Source: Cyanobacteriota bacterium (GTDB lineage Bacteria; Cyanobacteriota; Cyanobacteriia; CACIAM-69d). From it: a DNA stretch of 64,000 bases. Below the pieces are notes generated by a model that was given only the letters and a program-made list of their open reading frames with translations, had not been told where the DNA came from and did not search any database. This document shows positions 42,370-51,103 of this stretch, in pieces. Numbering within the stretch: position 1 is the stretch's first letter; the number at the start of each line of letters is the position of its first letter. The stretch spans positions 125,858-189,857 of the forward strand of contig JAKRSF010000004.1 in assembly GCA_022402445.1 (NCBI GenBank), in the 5' to 3' direction. A program made the position numbers and the translations under genes.

Positions 42370-42930
42370 CTAGAGGCAATGGAGGCGGCGCACCTCGGTG
42401 ACGCGATCGGCCACCTCCAGGATGGCGGCGGGCATACTCGGGCCGGTCAAGATCGCTTCTACGCGGGGCGGCCGCTGGGCCAACAACTCCAAAACGGCGG
42501 TCTCCGCGATCGCCCCGATCTCCACCGCCAAGCCCAATTCATCCAGCACAATCCAGTCAAACCGCTCGGCCATCACCGCCTCGCACACATACTCCCAGCA
42601 GGCCGCGATCGCCGATCGCTCCTCGTCGGTCAGCACATCCCCCGCCTCAAAATCAAAGTGGCGCTGGAGGTCCGCCCGCACCCAGGTCAGGTTCTCGCCA
42701 AACACCATCGGGCGATCGCACCCCTGGCCGATGCCCCCCTTGAGGAACTGCACCACCAGCACCGGCGTCCCCTGGCCCGCCGTCCGCATGGCCTGGGCGA
42801 TCGTCTCGGTCAAAAACACCCGCTGGCGGCAGATCACCGCCTGCACCAGCCCCTGGCTATTGAACGGGAGGGGCGTCGGCGGCGTTGTGGGGGTGGAGGG
42901 GGCGACGGAAGCGCGTGCGGTGGAGGCCAT
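42370..42930 (-). CDS. CobO/BtuR-like protein lacking the P-loop
   Basis: A 186-residue protein that lines up with cob(I)alamin adenosyltransferases of the CobA/CobO type (GLVQAV..., QAMRTAGQGTPVLVVQFLKGG, FDWIVLDELGLAVEIG, VEAILTGPSMPAAILEVADRVTEVR). However, the place of the Walker A sequence GNGKGKTT reads AVICRQRVFLTET here, so the ATP phosphate loop is missing. It is therefore unlikely to be an ordinary adenosyltransferase. I recall similar P-loop-less relatives annotated in other cyanobacteria. The start at 42930 is preferred; a TTG at 42990 would extend it by 20 residues. Same direction as dcd and thyX, 143 bases before dcd. Confidence 0.75.
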   Translation of the reverse strand: MASTARASVAPSTPTTPPTPLPFNSQGLVQAVICRQRVFLTETIAQAMRTAGQGTPVLVVQFLKGGIGQGCDRPMVFGENLTWVRADLQRHFDFEAGDVLTDEERSAIAACWEYVCEAVMAERFDWIVLDELGLAVEIGAIAETAVLELLAQRPPRVEAILTGPSMPAAILEVADRVTEVRRLHCL

Positions 42931-43326
42931 GGAAACCTGGGAACGGGGACTCAAAATATAGCGTTTTTGATAAATTTTTCCTTCAGTCAAACACTAGGGC
43001 TAGGGGAGCGTCAATGGTCCGGTGGGGGATGAGCTGAGGGGCCAAGGGACGCGATCGCGGCGCGGTCACGAGGATCTTGGGCCTCTATGGTAGCTGGCCA
43101 GGTGGGCCAAGCCGACGGACCCTGGGGGAAAATTTAGCCTTCGCCATTCTCCGCAATCTGCACCCTGGATCACAGACAAAGGTCCGCAAAATCCCTCCCC
43201 CCTGCCACCGATCCCCTAGGGCGGGCGGGGGGCGCGGTAAGATGCCACCAGTCCCCAGGGCCGCGTAGCCCTTGGACTGAAGGTGATCAGACACCAGTTG
43301 CCCCCGCGTCGGGAGTGGAGTTGACC
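42931..43326. other. Spacer between divergent cobO-like gene and rph
   Basis: No gene is seen. The left end is AT-rich (42953-42990), with a -10-like TATATT on the minus strand for the cobO-like gene. The right part is GC-rich and includes TAAGAT at about 43238 and a GGAG site just before rph. Confidence 0.5.
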
Positions 43327-44052
43327 ATGGTTTGGCAGCGTTCTGATGGCCGCGATCGCGCCGCCATCCGCCCCATTTCGTTCCAGCGCCGCTACACCCG
43401 ATTCGCGGCGGGCTCGGTCCTGGTGGCCTGGGGGGAAACCCAGGTGATTTGCACCGTTTCGCTGACGGAGGGGGTGCCGCGCTGGCTCCTCGGCAGCGGG
43501 CGGGGCTGGCTGACGGCGGAATATCGCATGTTGCCCGGAGCTACGCCGGAGCGCCAGCAGCGGGAGTCGATGCGCCTGTCGGGGCGGACCCAGGAAATTC
43601 AGCGGTTGATTGGCCGGAGTCTGCGGGCGGCGGTGGATTTTGAGGCCCTGGGGGAACGCACCCTGACGGTGGATGCGGATGTGTTGCAGGCGGACGGCGG
43701 CACGCGCACGGCGGCGATCACCGGCGGGTATGTGGCCCTGGTGGATGCGCTGCAATCGTTGGTCGATCGCGGGGAGCTGCCGAAAATTCCCCTGCGCACC
43801 GCGATCGCGGCGGTGTCGGTGGGTCTGCTGGAGGGGGAAGTTTTGGTGGATTTGGACTACCAGGAAGATGTGGCGGTGGATGTGGATTTGAATGTGGTGA
43901 TGGCGGGGGATTTGGCGTTGATTGAGGTGCAGGGCACCGCTGAGGCGAATCAATTCACGCGGGCGCAGCTCAATGCCATGCTCGATGGGGCGGAGGCGGG
44001 GGGGCGATCGCTCCTGGCGGCCCAGGCGGCGGCGTTGGCGTTGGAGGTGTAG
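43327..44052 (+). CDS. rph: Ribonuclease PH
   Basis: Phosphate-dependent 3' exoribonuclease that trims tRNA precursors. The 241-residue protein has the expected [30 protein letters not shown]-type N-terminus, [17 protein letters not shown], the [13 protein letters not shown] helix, [19 protein letters not shown] and [25 protein letters not shown] stands about ten bases before the ATG at 43327; a GTG four codons upstream is less likely. Its stop overlaps the surE GTG by one base. Confidence 0.95.
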   Translation: MVWQRSDGRDRAAIRPISFQRRYTRFAAGSVLVAWGETQVICTVSLTEGVPRWLLGSGRGWLTAEYRMLPGATPERQQRESMRLSGRTQEIQRLIGRSLRAAVDFEALGERTLTVDADVLQADGGTRTAAITGGYVALVDALQSLVDRGELPKIPLRTAIAAVSVGLLEGEVLVDLDYQEDVAVDVDLNVVMAGDLALIEVQGTAEANQFTRAQLNAMLDGAEAGGRSLLAAQAAALALEV

Positions 44053-44753
44053 TGGTGGTGCGGTTTCTGTTGACCAATGACGATGGCATTGATGCGCCGG
44101 GATTGGCGGCATTGCAGCGGGCGATCGCGCAACTGGATCTGGGTACGGCGACGGTGGTGGCCCCCCAGGTGCAGCATTCCGGCTGCGGCCATCAGGTGAC
44201 GGTGGAGCGCCCCCTAACCGTGGAGGAACGATCGGCGGCGGCGGGAATCTATGCCCTCGATGGCACCCCAGCGGACTGTACCCGCGTGGCGATCGCGCAT
44301 TTGGCCCCGGACTTTGATTGGGCGATCGCGGGCATCAATGCGGGGGGGAATTTGGGGGCCGATGCCTACATGTCCGGCACCGTCGCCGCCGTGCGGGAAG
44401 CGGCATTCCACGGACGCCCCGCCATTGCCCTGTCCCACTACATCCGCCGCCCCCTGGAGATTGACTGGGACCGCGCGATCGCCTGGACCGTGGCCCTGCT
44501 GCCGGAGCTATTAAAGCGCGATCGCCCCGACGGCTGGTTTTGGAACGTGAATTTCCCCCATTTGCTGCCCACGGAGCCCGATCCCCCCTGGGAATTTTGT
44601 GCCCCCTCCACCGATCCGCTGCCCGTGGTCTACGATCGCCAAGGTTTGACGTTTCACTACGGCGGCCGCTACGGCGATCGCGATCGCCAGCCCGGTACCG
44701 ACGTGGACGTTTGCTTCAATGGCCGCATCGCCATCACCCAAGTACACCTCTAG
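44052..44753 (+). CDS. surE: 5'-nucleotidase SurE
   Basis: Metal-dependent survival protein E, a 5'/3'-nucleotidase and exopolyphosphatase. The 233-residue protein starts with GTG within TAGTG. Metal ligands: LLTNDDGIDAPG (Asp-Asp pair), VVAPQVQHSGCGHQVT with the Ser ligand, and the Asn in IAGINAGGNLG. The stop codons and starts show tight coupling with rph upstream; gshB follows 41 bases later. Confidence 0.95.
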   Translation: MVVRFLLTNDDGIDAPGLAALQRAIAQLDLGTATVVAPQVQHSGCGHQVTVERPLTVEERSAAAGIYALDGTPADCTRVAIAHLAPDFDWAIAGINAGGNLGADAYMSGTVAAVREAAFHGRPAIALSHYIRRPLEIDWDRAIAWTVALLPELLKRDRPDGWFWNVNFPHLLPTEPDPPWEFCAPSTDPLPVVYDRQGLTFHYGGRYGDRDRQPGTDVDVCFNGRIAITQVHL

Positions 44754-44794
44754 GCTTGCCCCTTCACCGCCCCACCGACGCCCCAGCCATTCCC

Positions 44795-45796
44795 ATGAAA
44801 CTCGCCTTCATCCTCGACCCCATCGATCGCCTCGACCCCACCCACGACAGCACCGTCGCCCTGATGGAGGCGGCCCAGCAGCTCGGCCACGAAGTGTTCA
44901 TCACCCAGGCCCAACAGTTGGCCGTGGTGGCGGGCCAGACCCAAGCGCCCCTGGTGCCGGTGAATTTGGTGCCCGTGACCCTAGAGCCCAACCCGGCGGG
45001 TGGCGATCGCTGGCGCGCCGAACCCCAGTGGTACCGCTGCGGCGAGGCCCAGTGGCAGCCATTGGAGGCCATGGATGCGGTGTTCATGCGCACGGATCCG
45101 CCGGTCACGGTGCCCTACCTCTACACCACCTACCTGCTGGACTACGTGGATCCGCGCAAAACCCTGGTGATGAACGCCCCCCGTGGCATCCGGGCCGCCA
45201 ACGAAAAAATGTACGCCCTGCAATTTGGCAGCGTCATCCCCGAAACCATCGTCAGCCAAGATAAGGCCACGATTCGCGCCTTTGTGGAGCGGCAGGGGCG
45301 GGCGGTCCTAAAACCGTTGGGCGGTAAGGCGGGGGAAGGGATTTTGTTCCTGGAGGCGGGCGATCGCAACTTTAACTCGATGATCGAAATTTCCACCCAC
45401 GCGGGCCAGGTGCCGGTGATGGTGCAGGAATTTTTGCCCGAGGCGAAGGATGGCGATAAGCGGGTGATTGTCCTCAATGGGGAGGCGATCGGCGCGGTGA
45501 ATCGCATCCCGACCGGGAATGAATTTCGCGGCAATATGGCCGTCGGGGGCCGGGTGGAAAAGGTGGAGATTACGCCGCGCGATCGCGAGATTGTGGCCGC
45601 CGTTGCCCCGGCCCTGCGGCGCGATGGCCTGTATTTCGTTGGGCTTGATGTCATCGGCGGGCGGCTCACGGAGGTCAATGTCACCAGCCCCACCGGCATC
45701 CGCGAAATCGATCGCCTCGATGGGGTCAGTCTGGGGCAGCAAACGATCGCCTGGGTCGAAGCAACGGTCAGCGCCTTGGCCCACGCCGCCAGTTAG
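44795..45796 (+). CDS. gshB: Glutathione synthetase
   Basis: ATP-grasp ligase that joins gamma-glutamylcysteine and glycine. The 333-residue protein starts MKLAFILDPIDRLDPTHDST. Motifs: FMRTDPPVTVPYLYTTYLLDYV, MNAPRGIRAANEKMYAL, VLKPLGGKAGEGILFLE, VQEFLPEAKDGDKRVIVLNG and LTEVNVTSPTGIREIDRL. The ATG at 44795 begins the family-like part; the open frame extends further upstream over surE in another frame. Likely cotranscribed with rph and surE. Confidence 0.96.
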   Translation: MKLAFILDPIDRLDPTHDSTVALMEAAQQLGHEVFITQAQQLAVVAGQTQAPLVPVNLVPVTLEPNPAGGDRWRAEPQWYRCGEAQWQPLEAMDAVFMRTDPPVTVPYLYTTYLLDYVDPRKTLVMNAPRGIRAANEKMYALQFGSVIPETIVSQDKATIRAFVERQGRAVLKPLGGKAGEGILFLEAGDRNFNSMIEISTHAGQVPVMVQEFLPEAKDGDKRVIVLNGEAIGAVNRIPTGNEFRGNMAVGGRVEKVEITPRDREIVAAVAPALRRDGLYFVGLDVIGGRLTEVNVTSPTGIREIDRLDGVSLGQQTIAWVEATVSALAHAAS

Positions 45797-45899
45797 AAAA
45801 ATCTGGGGAATTAACGGGGGCGCGATCGCGTCGGTTTCGGGTATCGTCGATGGCGAGTCTTGTCTCTAAACCATCACCTCTACCCCTTTTCAGCCCCCC

Positions 45900-46706
45900 A
45901 TGGACATCCTGGACGCCTACATCATGCGGCCCCCGAGCCCCCAGAACATCCTCGACATTTTCGAGGGGGAATGGTCGTCCCGGATGCCCGCCCGCTCTGG
46001 CCTCAAAACCGTGCCCGGTCCGGCGGGATTATTTGAAGATGGCCGCGTCATCTGGGCCGAACAGCAGATGGGCGGCTTCCAGGGGCGGCATATCCTCGAA
46101 CTTGGCCCCCTCGAAGGTGCCCATTCCCACATGTTTTGCGATCGCGGGGCGGCCTCCGTCACGGCGATCGAAGCCAATAGCCGCGCCTTCCTCAAATGCC
46201 TGTGCATGAAAGAAGTGCTGGGCATGAACCGCGTCGCCTTCAAACTCGGGGATTTTCTCGCATTCCTGAAAGAAGCCATCCGCCGCCGCGATCGCTACGA
46301 CCTCATCTTCGCCAGCGGCGTCCTGTACCACATGGAAAACCCCCTGCTGTTGCTGCACCTCATGGCCCAGGTGAGCGATCGCGTCTTCCTGTGGACCCAC
46401 TACTACGACCATGCCATCCTCAGCGCCCGGGAAGACATCGGCTACAAATTCTCCCCCCTGAACTACCTGGACTACGACGGCATGTCCTACGGCTACTCCC
46501 TCCAGGACTACGACACGGCCCTGGGTTGGGCGGGCTTCTGTGGCGGAGCGGCCCCCACCAGCAAATGGCTCACCCGCGACGGCATCCTGTCCGCCCTGAC
46601 GCGCTTTGGCCTGGGCAATATTCAAATTTCCTTTGATGCGCCGGACCACGTAAACGGCCCCGCCTTTGCCCTATTTGCCCAGCGATCGCCCCAATCGATC
46701 CCCTAG
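45900..46706 (+). CDS. Class I SAM-dependent methyltransferase
   Basis: A 268-residue cytosolic methyltransferase. SAM motif I is HILELGPLEGAHSHMF (about 64-79), followed by VTAIEANSRAFLK, and DLIFASGVLYHMENP, a post-I/II region typical of Rossmann-fold methyltransferases. The C-terminus contains a long Tyr/Asp-rich section (SPLNYLDYDGMSYGYSLQDYDT) and APTSKWLTRDGILSAL, like proteins sometimes fused with or next to glycosyltransferases. The substrate is unknown; the convergent glycosyltransferase gene nearby hints at a sugar or lipid acceptor. Confidence 0.85.
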   Translation: MDILDAYIMRPPSPQNILDIFEGEWSSRMPARSGLKTVPGPAGLFEDGRVIWAEQQMGGFQGRHILELGPLEGAHSHMFCDRGAASVTAIEANSRAFLKCLCMKEVLGMNRVAFKLGDFLAFLKEAIRRRDRYDLIFASGVLYHMENPLLLLHLMAQVSDRVFLWTHYYDHAILSAREDIGYKFSPLNYLDYDGMSYGYSLQDYDTALGWAGFCGGAAPTSKWLTRDGILSALTRFGLGNIQISFDAPDHVNGPAFALFAQRSPQSIP

Positions 46707-46721
46707 GCCAAAAAACTGCCC

Positions 46722-47693
46722 TCAGAGCCGGAACGACATCCCCCGAGGATCCTCACGCCCCCCCCGGGCCTCCGCCGCGATCGCCCCCCCCGGCTCCCCC
46801 AGCCCCCCACGGACCTCCGCCGCGATTGTCGTCCCCGCCGCCGCCCGTTCCCCCAGGGCCTGTCGCTGCTCCGGCCCGTGGATCCCGTTCTGCAACTCCC
46901 ACACCTTCAGCACGATCGTGTATTCATAGAACGCCTGAAGCACACACCAGGTAAAACCCGGGCGGCCATCCCACAGGCCCCCCAGCAAGAAGTACATGTA
47001 CAAAAACCGCACCAGGGGGCGACAGGGCAACCGCAACGACAGATTTTTGAGGGCGTGGCGGCGCTCCACCTCCGTGCGGCCAAAGAACAATTGACGCCAA
47101 TCCACCCGCCCGGACTGGAGTTGGCGCACCGTTTCCTGGGCCTCGTCGCTCGAATAGCGATTGTGTTTATCCAGCCAGCGGGCAAACCCCTTTCCTTCGG
47201 TGTAGTGGGGGTAGGTGGCCTTCAAAAATCCAGCGGTGCCGTCCACCACCTCCCGCTCCGTGTGGCCGTAGTCGTCGTACCAGACGCAGCCCTTGCGCAG
47301 CAGCCGCAACTGGTAGCGGGGATATTGGGTGCAGTGGCGAATCCAGCGGCCCATGAACATGACCCGTTCGGCGGCGTAGTAGCCCACATGGGGGGTGTGC
47401 TCAATGGCGCGGCAGCATTCGTCAAACAATTCCGGCGTCATGCGCTCGTCCGCCTCGAGCAGGTAGGCCCATTCGTACTTGGTGGGAACGTGCTCCAGCA
47501 TCCAGGTGCGCTGTTTGCCGTGGCTTTCAAAGGCGTGTTGCACCACCCGCACGGGGTAGCGCTGGGCGATTTCGACCGTGCGATCGCGGCTGAAGGAGTC
47601 CACCACGATGATGTCGTCGCAGCGCAGGGCGGATTCAATGCAGGCGGCGATGTCTAGTTCTTCGTCTTTTGTGAGGATATAAATAGAAAACAC
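46722..47693 (-). CDS. Family 2 glycosyltransferase (WaaE/KdtX-like)
   Basis: A 323-residue GT2 enzyme. The N-terminus FSIYILTKDEELDIAACIESAL is the nucleotide-binding start, VVDSFSRDRTVEIAQ follows, and YLLEADERMTPEL contains the DxD-like metal site. The middle (KATYPHYTEGKGFARWLDKHNRYSSDEA) and RFLYMYFLLGGLWDGRPGF resemble lipopolysaccharide core beta-glucosyltransferases (WaaE) used in many bacteria. The final 35 residues are Gly/Ala/Glu-rich and coded by two diverged copies of a GGRCCTCCGCCGCGAT unit. It converges on the methyltransferase gene with a 15-base gap. Confidence 0.88.
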   Translation of the reverse strand: MFSIYILTKDEELDIAACIESALRCDDIIVVDSFSRDRTVEIAQRYPVRVVQHAFESHGKQRTWMLEHVPTKYEWAYLLEADERMTPELFDECCRAIEHTPHVGYYAAERVMFMGRWIRHCTQYPRYQLRLLRKGCVWYDDYGHTEREVVDGTAGFLKATYPHYTEGKGFARWLDKHNRYSSDEAQETVRQLQSGRVDWRQLFFGRTEVERRHALKNLSLRLPCRPLVRFLYMYFLLGGLWDGRPGFTWCVLQAFYEYTIVLKVWELQNGIHGPEQRQALGERAAAGTTIAAEVRGGLGEPGGAIAAEARGGREDPRGMSFRL

Positions 47694-47895
47694 GGCAAGG
47701 GTGGGCAGTGAGGTGGAGAAAAGGCAGGGGAAAGCGCCAGGGATGGGGAGTTTAGCCCTGGGTTCCCCAAGGGGAAGAACGGAAGGATCGAACGAAATGG
47801 GTCAGGGAGCGCGTCACCCTCCAATCTAGCTTTGGCGCTTTTCGATCCACAACGATCGCTTCAGGAATATTTGCCGTATCGCCCTTTACGATTTG

Positions 47896-49065
47896 TTAAT
47901 CGGTTTGGGACTGGCCGTCGGGGCCGTCGGGGGCGATCGCGAAGGGTTCAATGATGCCGCCGCCCAGGAGCAGATCGTCGTCGTACCACACGGCGGCTTG
48001 GCCGGGGGTGACGCTGAATTGGGGCTCATCGAAGGTGATTTGTACGCGATCGCCGCGATCGCCTAGGGGCACCACGGTGGCGGGGACGGCGGGCGATCGG
48101 TAGCGGATTTGCACCTGCACCCGCAGGGGGGCGCTCGGCGGATCGATAGACACCCAATTCACCCGCTCAACCGTGCAGGCCGGATTGGTGGCGCGATCGC
48201 GGGTATCCACCAGCACCTGATTGGCCATGGCATCGAGGCCCACCACATAGAGCGGCTCCGGGAAGGCGATCCCTAACCCCTTGCGCTGGCCGATGGTGTA
48301 GTGGTGGATGCCCGTGTGCTGGCCCAGAACGCGGCCATCGGGGCGAAAGACAATATCACCGGGATGGCGGTTGATGTAGCGATCCAAAAATTCCTGCATG
48401 GAGCCATGGACCTCCACAAGGCAAAGATCCTGGCTTTCGGGCTTGTCCGCCGTGTGCAGGCCGAAGCGGGCGGCAATTTGGCGCGTTTCGGTTTTTTCGT
48501 AGTCCCCCAGGGGGAAGAGGGTCGCCCCGAGGACGTCTTGATCCAGGTCGTAGAGGAAATAGGTTTGGTCCTTGTGGCGATCGCGGGGGCGGCGCAGTTG
48601 GTGGCGGCCCGTCGTTTCATCGCGCGTAATGCGGGCATAGTGGCCCGTGGCGACGTAATCGGCCCCCAGTTCATTGCGGGCATAGGCCAGCATGGGGCCG
48701 AATTTCACCGCCTGGTTGCACTGGGAGCAGGGCAGGGGGGTGGTGCCGCTGCGGTAGCCCTCCACCAGGTAGTCCACGATGTATTTTTCAAAGGTGTCGC
48801 GGCTATCGACCACATGGTAGGGAATGCCCAATTCTTCGCAGAGGCGGGCGGCGTCCACCATGCCTTCGGAGCAGCACTGGCCCTTGCCCTTCATCAGCCA
48901 GAGGGTCAGGCCAATGGTGTCGTAGCCCAAGTCGTGCAGGATCGCCAGGGACGCGGAGCTATCCACGCCGCCGGACAGGCCCACGACGACCTTGGGTTTG
49001 GGGGCGTCCGGGGCGATCGCGGGGAGGCTAGGGGATTGGACGTCGCACGGGGCTAGGTCGCGCAT
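47896..49065 (-). CDS. mnmA: tRNA 2-thiouridine(34) synthase
   Basis: Thiolates U34 of tRNA Lys, Glu and Gln. The 389-residue protein has the PP-loop [15 protein letters not shown] (about 29-43), the first catalytic Cys in [13 protein letters not shown] and the second in [11 protein letters not shown], and [19 protein letters not shown]. About 25 residues precede the usual start of the fold; the ATG at 49065 is used. C-terminal beta-barrel ends with [18 protein letters not shown]. Typical length is about 360-370, so the N-terminal extension and tail are slightly longer. Confidence 0.96.
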   Translation of the reverse strand: MRDLAPCDVQSPSLPAIAPDAPKPKVVVGLSGGVDSSASLAILHDLGYDTIGLTLWLMKGKGQCCSEGMVDAARLCEELGIPYHVVDSRDTFEKYIVDYLVEGYRSGTTPLPCSQCNQAVKFGPMLAYARNELGADYVATGHYARITRDETTGRHQLRRPRDRHKDQTYFLYDLDQDVLGATLFPLGDYEKTETRQIAARFGLHTADKPESQDLCLVEVHGSMQEFLDRYINRHPGDIVFRPDGRVLGQHTGIHHYTIGQRKGLGIAFPEPLYVVGLDAMANQVLVDTRDRATNPACTVERVNWVSIDPPSAPLRVQVQIRYRSPAVPATVVPLGDRGDRVQITFDEPQFSVTPGQAAVWYDDDLLLGGGIIEPFAIAPDGPDGQSQTD

Positions 49066-49313
49066 GGCTGATGGGGTGGGGACCGGCAGAGGGGTGAGGG
49101 AAACTGGGCGGGGTCGGTGGTTCAGTTTTGATTCTATCGAACCGGCGGCGGTGCGATCGCGGCCCGGTGCAGCCGGTTCTGGGGCGGACGGGGGAAAGTT
49201 TGTGGACCAAAGCCCTAGCGTCCGCGATCGCCCCGGCGGTAGATTGCTCTAGGGAATTCCGGGCGATCGCGCAGGCCGAAGGGGCAATCAACAGTTTTAG
49301 GTGGGGTTTTGCG

Positions 49314-50195
49314 GTGAAGGTAGCGGTGTTGGGCTTGGGGTTGATGGGCGCGCCGCTGGCGGGGCGGCTGCTGGAGACGGGGGCGCAGGTGGTGGTGTGG
49401 AACCGCACGGGGGCGAAGGCGCAGCAGTTGCAGGACCGGGGGGCGATCGCGGTGGATTCGGTGACCACGGCCCTGGAGCGCTCGGAGGTGGCGATCGCCA
49501 TGGTGTCCGATGGGGCGGCCCTGCGGGAGATTTTGCTGACGGATCCGGCGCGATCGGCCCTGGCGGGCAAAACCATCATTCAAATGGGCACGATCGCCCC
49601 GGACGAGAGCCGCGCGATCGCCGCCGAAGTCACCGCCGCCGGGGGAGAGTACCTCGAAGCGCCGGTCCTGGGCAGCATCCCCGAAGCGAAACAGGGCACC
49701 CTGCTCCTGATGGTGGGCTCCACGGCGGAACAGTTCGCCCGCTGGCGGCCCCTGCTCCAAACCTTTGGTCCCGAACCGCTCCATGCGGGGCCGGTGGGGG
49801 CCGGTGCCGCCCTGAAATTAGCCATGAATCAACTGATCGTCACCCTAACGACGGGATTCGCCGCCAGCCTGGGCCTGGTGCAGCGGGAGGGGGTGCCGGT
49901 GGAAGCATTTTTGAGCATCCTACGCAGCAGCGCCCTCTATGCCCCCACGTTCGACAAAAAACTCCAGCGGATGCTCGATCGCAATTTCGAGAATCCCAAC
50001 TTTCCCACCAAACACCTCCTCAAGGATGCGAACCTGTTTGCCAGTGCGGCGGAGGCGGCGGGGGTGGATGCGCGGGCGGTGGTGGCGGCGGGGCGGATCA
50101 TCGAGGGCGCGATCGCCCAGGGCCACGGCAACGGGGACTATTCCGCCATTTTTGACGTAATTTGCCCCCAGGGCTGGGAAAAGGCTGAGGGGTAA
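49314..50195 (+). CDS. NAD(P)-dependent beta-hydroxyacid dehydrogenase family protein
   Basis: A 293-residue oxidoreductase of the 3-hydroxyisobutyrate/GLYR family. The Rossmann motif GLGLMGAPLAGRL (7-19) is at the N-terminus; EAPVLGSIPEAKQGTLLLMVGS is the substrate-binding signature, and the catalytic Lys lies in GAALKLAMNQL. GTG at 49314 is selected since it directly precedes the Rossmann strand; the frame is open back to 49128 without family features. Reduction of glyoxylate or succinic semialdehyde is known for relatives, but the substrate here cannot be stated. Confidence 0.9.
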   Translation: MKVAVLGLGLMGAPLAGRLLETGAQVVVWNRTGAKAQQLQDRGAIAVDSVTTALERSEVAIAMVSDGAALREILLTDPARSALAGKTIIQMGTIAPDESRAIAAEVTAAGGEYLEAPVLGSIPEAKQGTLLLMVGSTAEQFARWRPLLQTFGPEPLHAGPVGAGAALKLAMNQLIVTLTTGFAASLGLVQREGVPVEAFLSILRSSALYAPTFDKKLQRMLDRNFENPNFPTKHLLKDANLFASAAEAAGVDARAVVAAGRIIEGAIAQGHGNGDYSAIFDVICPQGWEKAEG

Positions 50196-50301
50196 TTTAT
50201 TAGCTGTATGGCTCAAGTCTGCCTAAATATGTCGTCACTTTGCCGCAGGGCGTTCACCCATGCTGAAGGCAGTCTAGAGGTGAAGTTGTTAGCCTATGCC
50301 G

Positions 50302-50649
50302 CTACGATGATGCAACTGCAAAATCCGTGTACTGTCGCATCTTTGGCTCATGAAAGGCCAGCACAATATCCTCCCTAGGAACCCCTGCATTCATTAAATC
50401 CGTGGCGATGCCGTTTTCAGTCCAATCCTCTTCAATCCAGAATTTACCATCCCTAATCCGCACATAGACGGTCATTCCAGTAACCCGTTCTCCATTCTGC
50501 CAACCCAGATTCATCCACATATAGTGGGCCTTTGCTTCATCTACAATCAAAAAAGTCTCGATCTCTGGGTTGGGGTGACGGTTACTCAGTTCCACATATC
50601 CAGTCAAAATGCGCTTAATTAGATTTGAATACTCGATTAGTTTATCCAT
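50302..50649 (-). CDS. xisI: XisI-family protein
   Basis: A 115-residue protein of the XisI family, first described as a factor for excision of the fdxN element in Anabaena together with XisH. Typical features: MDKLIEYSNLIKRILTGYVEL, ETFLIVDEAKAHYMWMNLGW, VYVRIRDGKFWIEEDWTENG and VLAFHEPKMRQYTDFAVA. No fdxN gene or recombinase is nearby. Its ATG lies within the end of xisH (13-base overlap). Codon use is richer in A/T than in neighbours. It appears intact although xisH is frameshifted. Confidence 0.93.
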   Translation of the reverse strand: MDKLIEYSNLIKRILTGYVELSNRHPNPEIETFLIVDEAKAHYMWMNLGWQNGERVTGMTVYVRIRDGKFWIEEDWTENGIATDLMNAGVPREDIVLAFHEPKMRQYTDFAVASS

Positions 50650-51052
50650 TGCACGATCTCCTCGATGTCAATGTCTACGATAATGATTGGAAGTTGATGT
50701 TTTTTGAGAATTAGCTGGGTTACGTCCTGGGTAAAAAAGGTGTTGTAGATGGCTTTGCTGATGGCGATATATAACTTACGATCTGGGGCTATTTCTTCTA
50801 GAAGGTAGCGGTAGATGTCGTATGGCCGAGGGTCTCTTTTAAGTCTTGTATTTTTGATGGACCAATAAAGCTTTTTACTTCCACAACCAACTTCTGCCCA
50901 TTCCGTTCAGTCGCGATCGGACGTTCGGCACCCAGATCGGCATATAGGACGGTTTTTCGATATTGGATGATGTAAGGATCATCTGTAATCGACCAGCCAT
51001 CTTTGATCAATGCGCTTTTTACCGCATTGTGGATCAGGTCTAACTTGGGCAT
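50637..51052 (-). pseudogene. xisH: xisH with a single-base frameshift
   Basis: The first 76 codons from ATG 51052 read as XisH (MPKLDLIHNAVKSALIKDGW, then the nuclease-like VVEVKSFIGPSKIQDLKETLG with Asp39 and Glu58-x-Lys60). At about 50822 the frame breaks and stops at 50798. Moving one base restores a family-like C-terminus (YDIYRYLLEEIAPDRKLYIA, AIYNTFFTQDV, QLPIIIVDIDIEEIVQWIN) up to a stop at 50637-50639. The total of 416 bases is one less than needed for a 138-residue protein, so a one-base deletion near codon 77 (a CATAC where a six-base codon pair is expected) explains it. Either a recent mutation or a sequencing error. Confidence 0.88.
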
Positions 51053-51103
51053 GGTTCAAGTATAAATCAGCCGGTTTTTTCTCTTCCCATGGCACTGCAA
51101 CGG

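Noticed and set aside
50302-51052. xisHI as evidence for an excisable DNA element in this window
   Set aside because: No recombinase gene, no paired direct repeats and no split gene (fdxN, nifD or hupL) are visible; xisHI pairs also occur widely without such elements.
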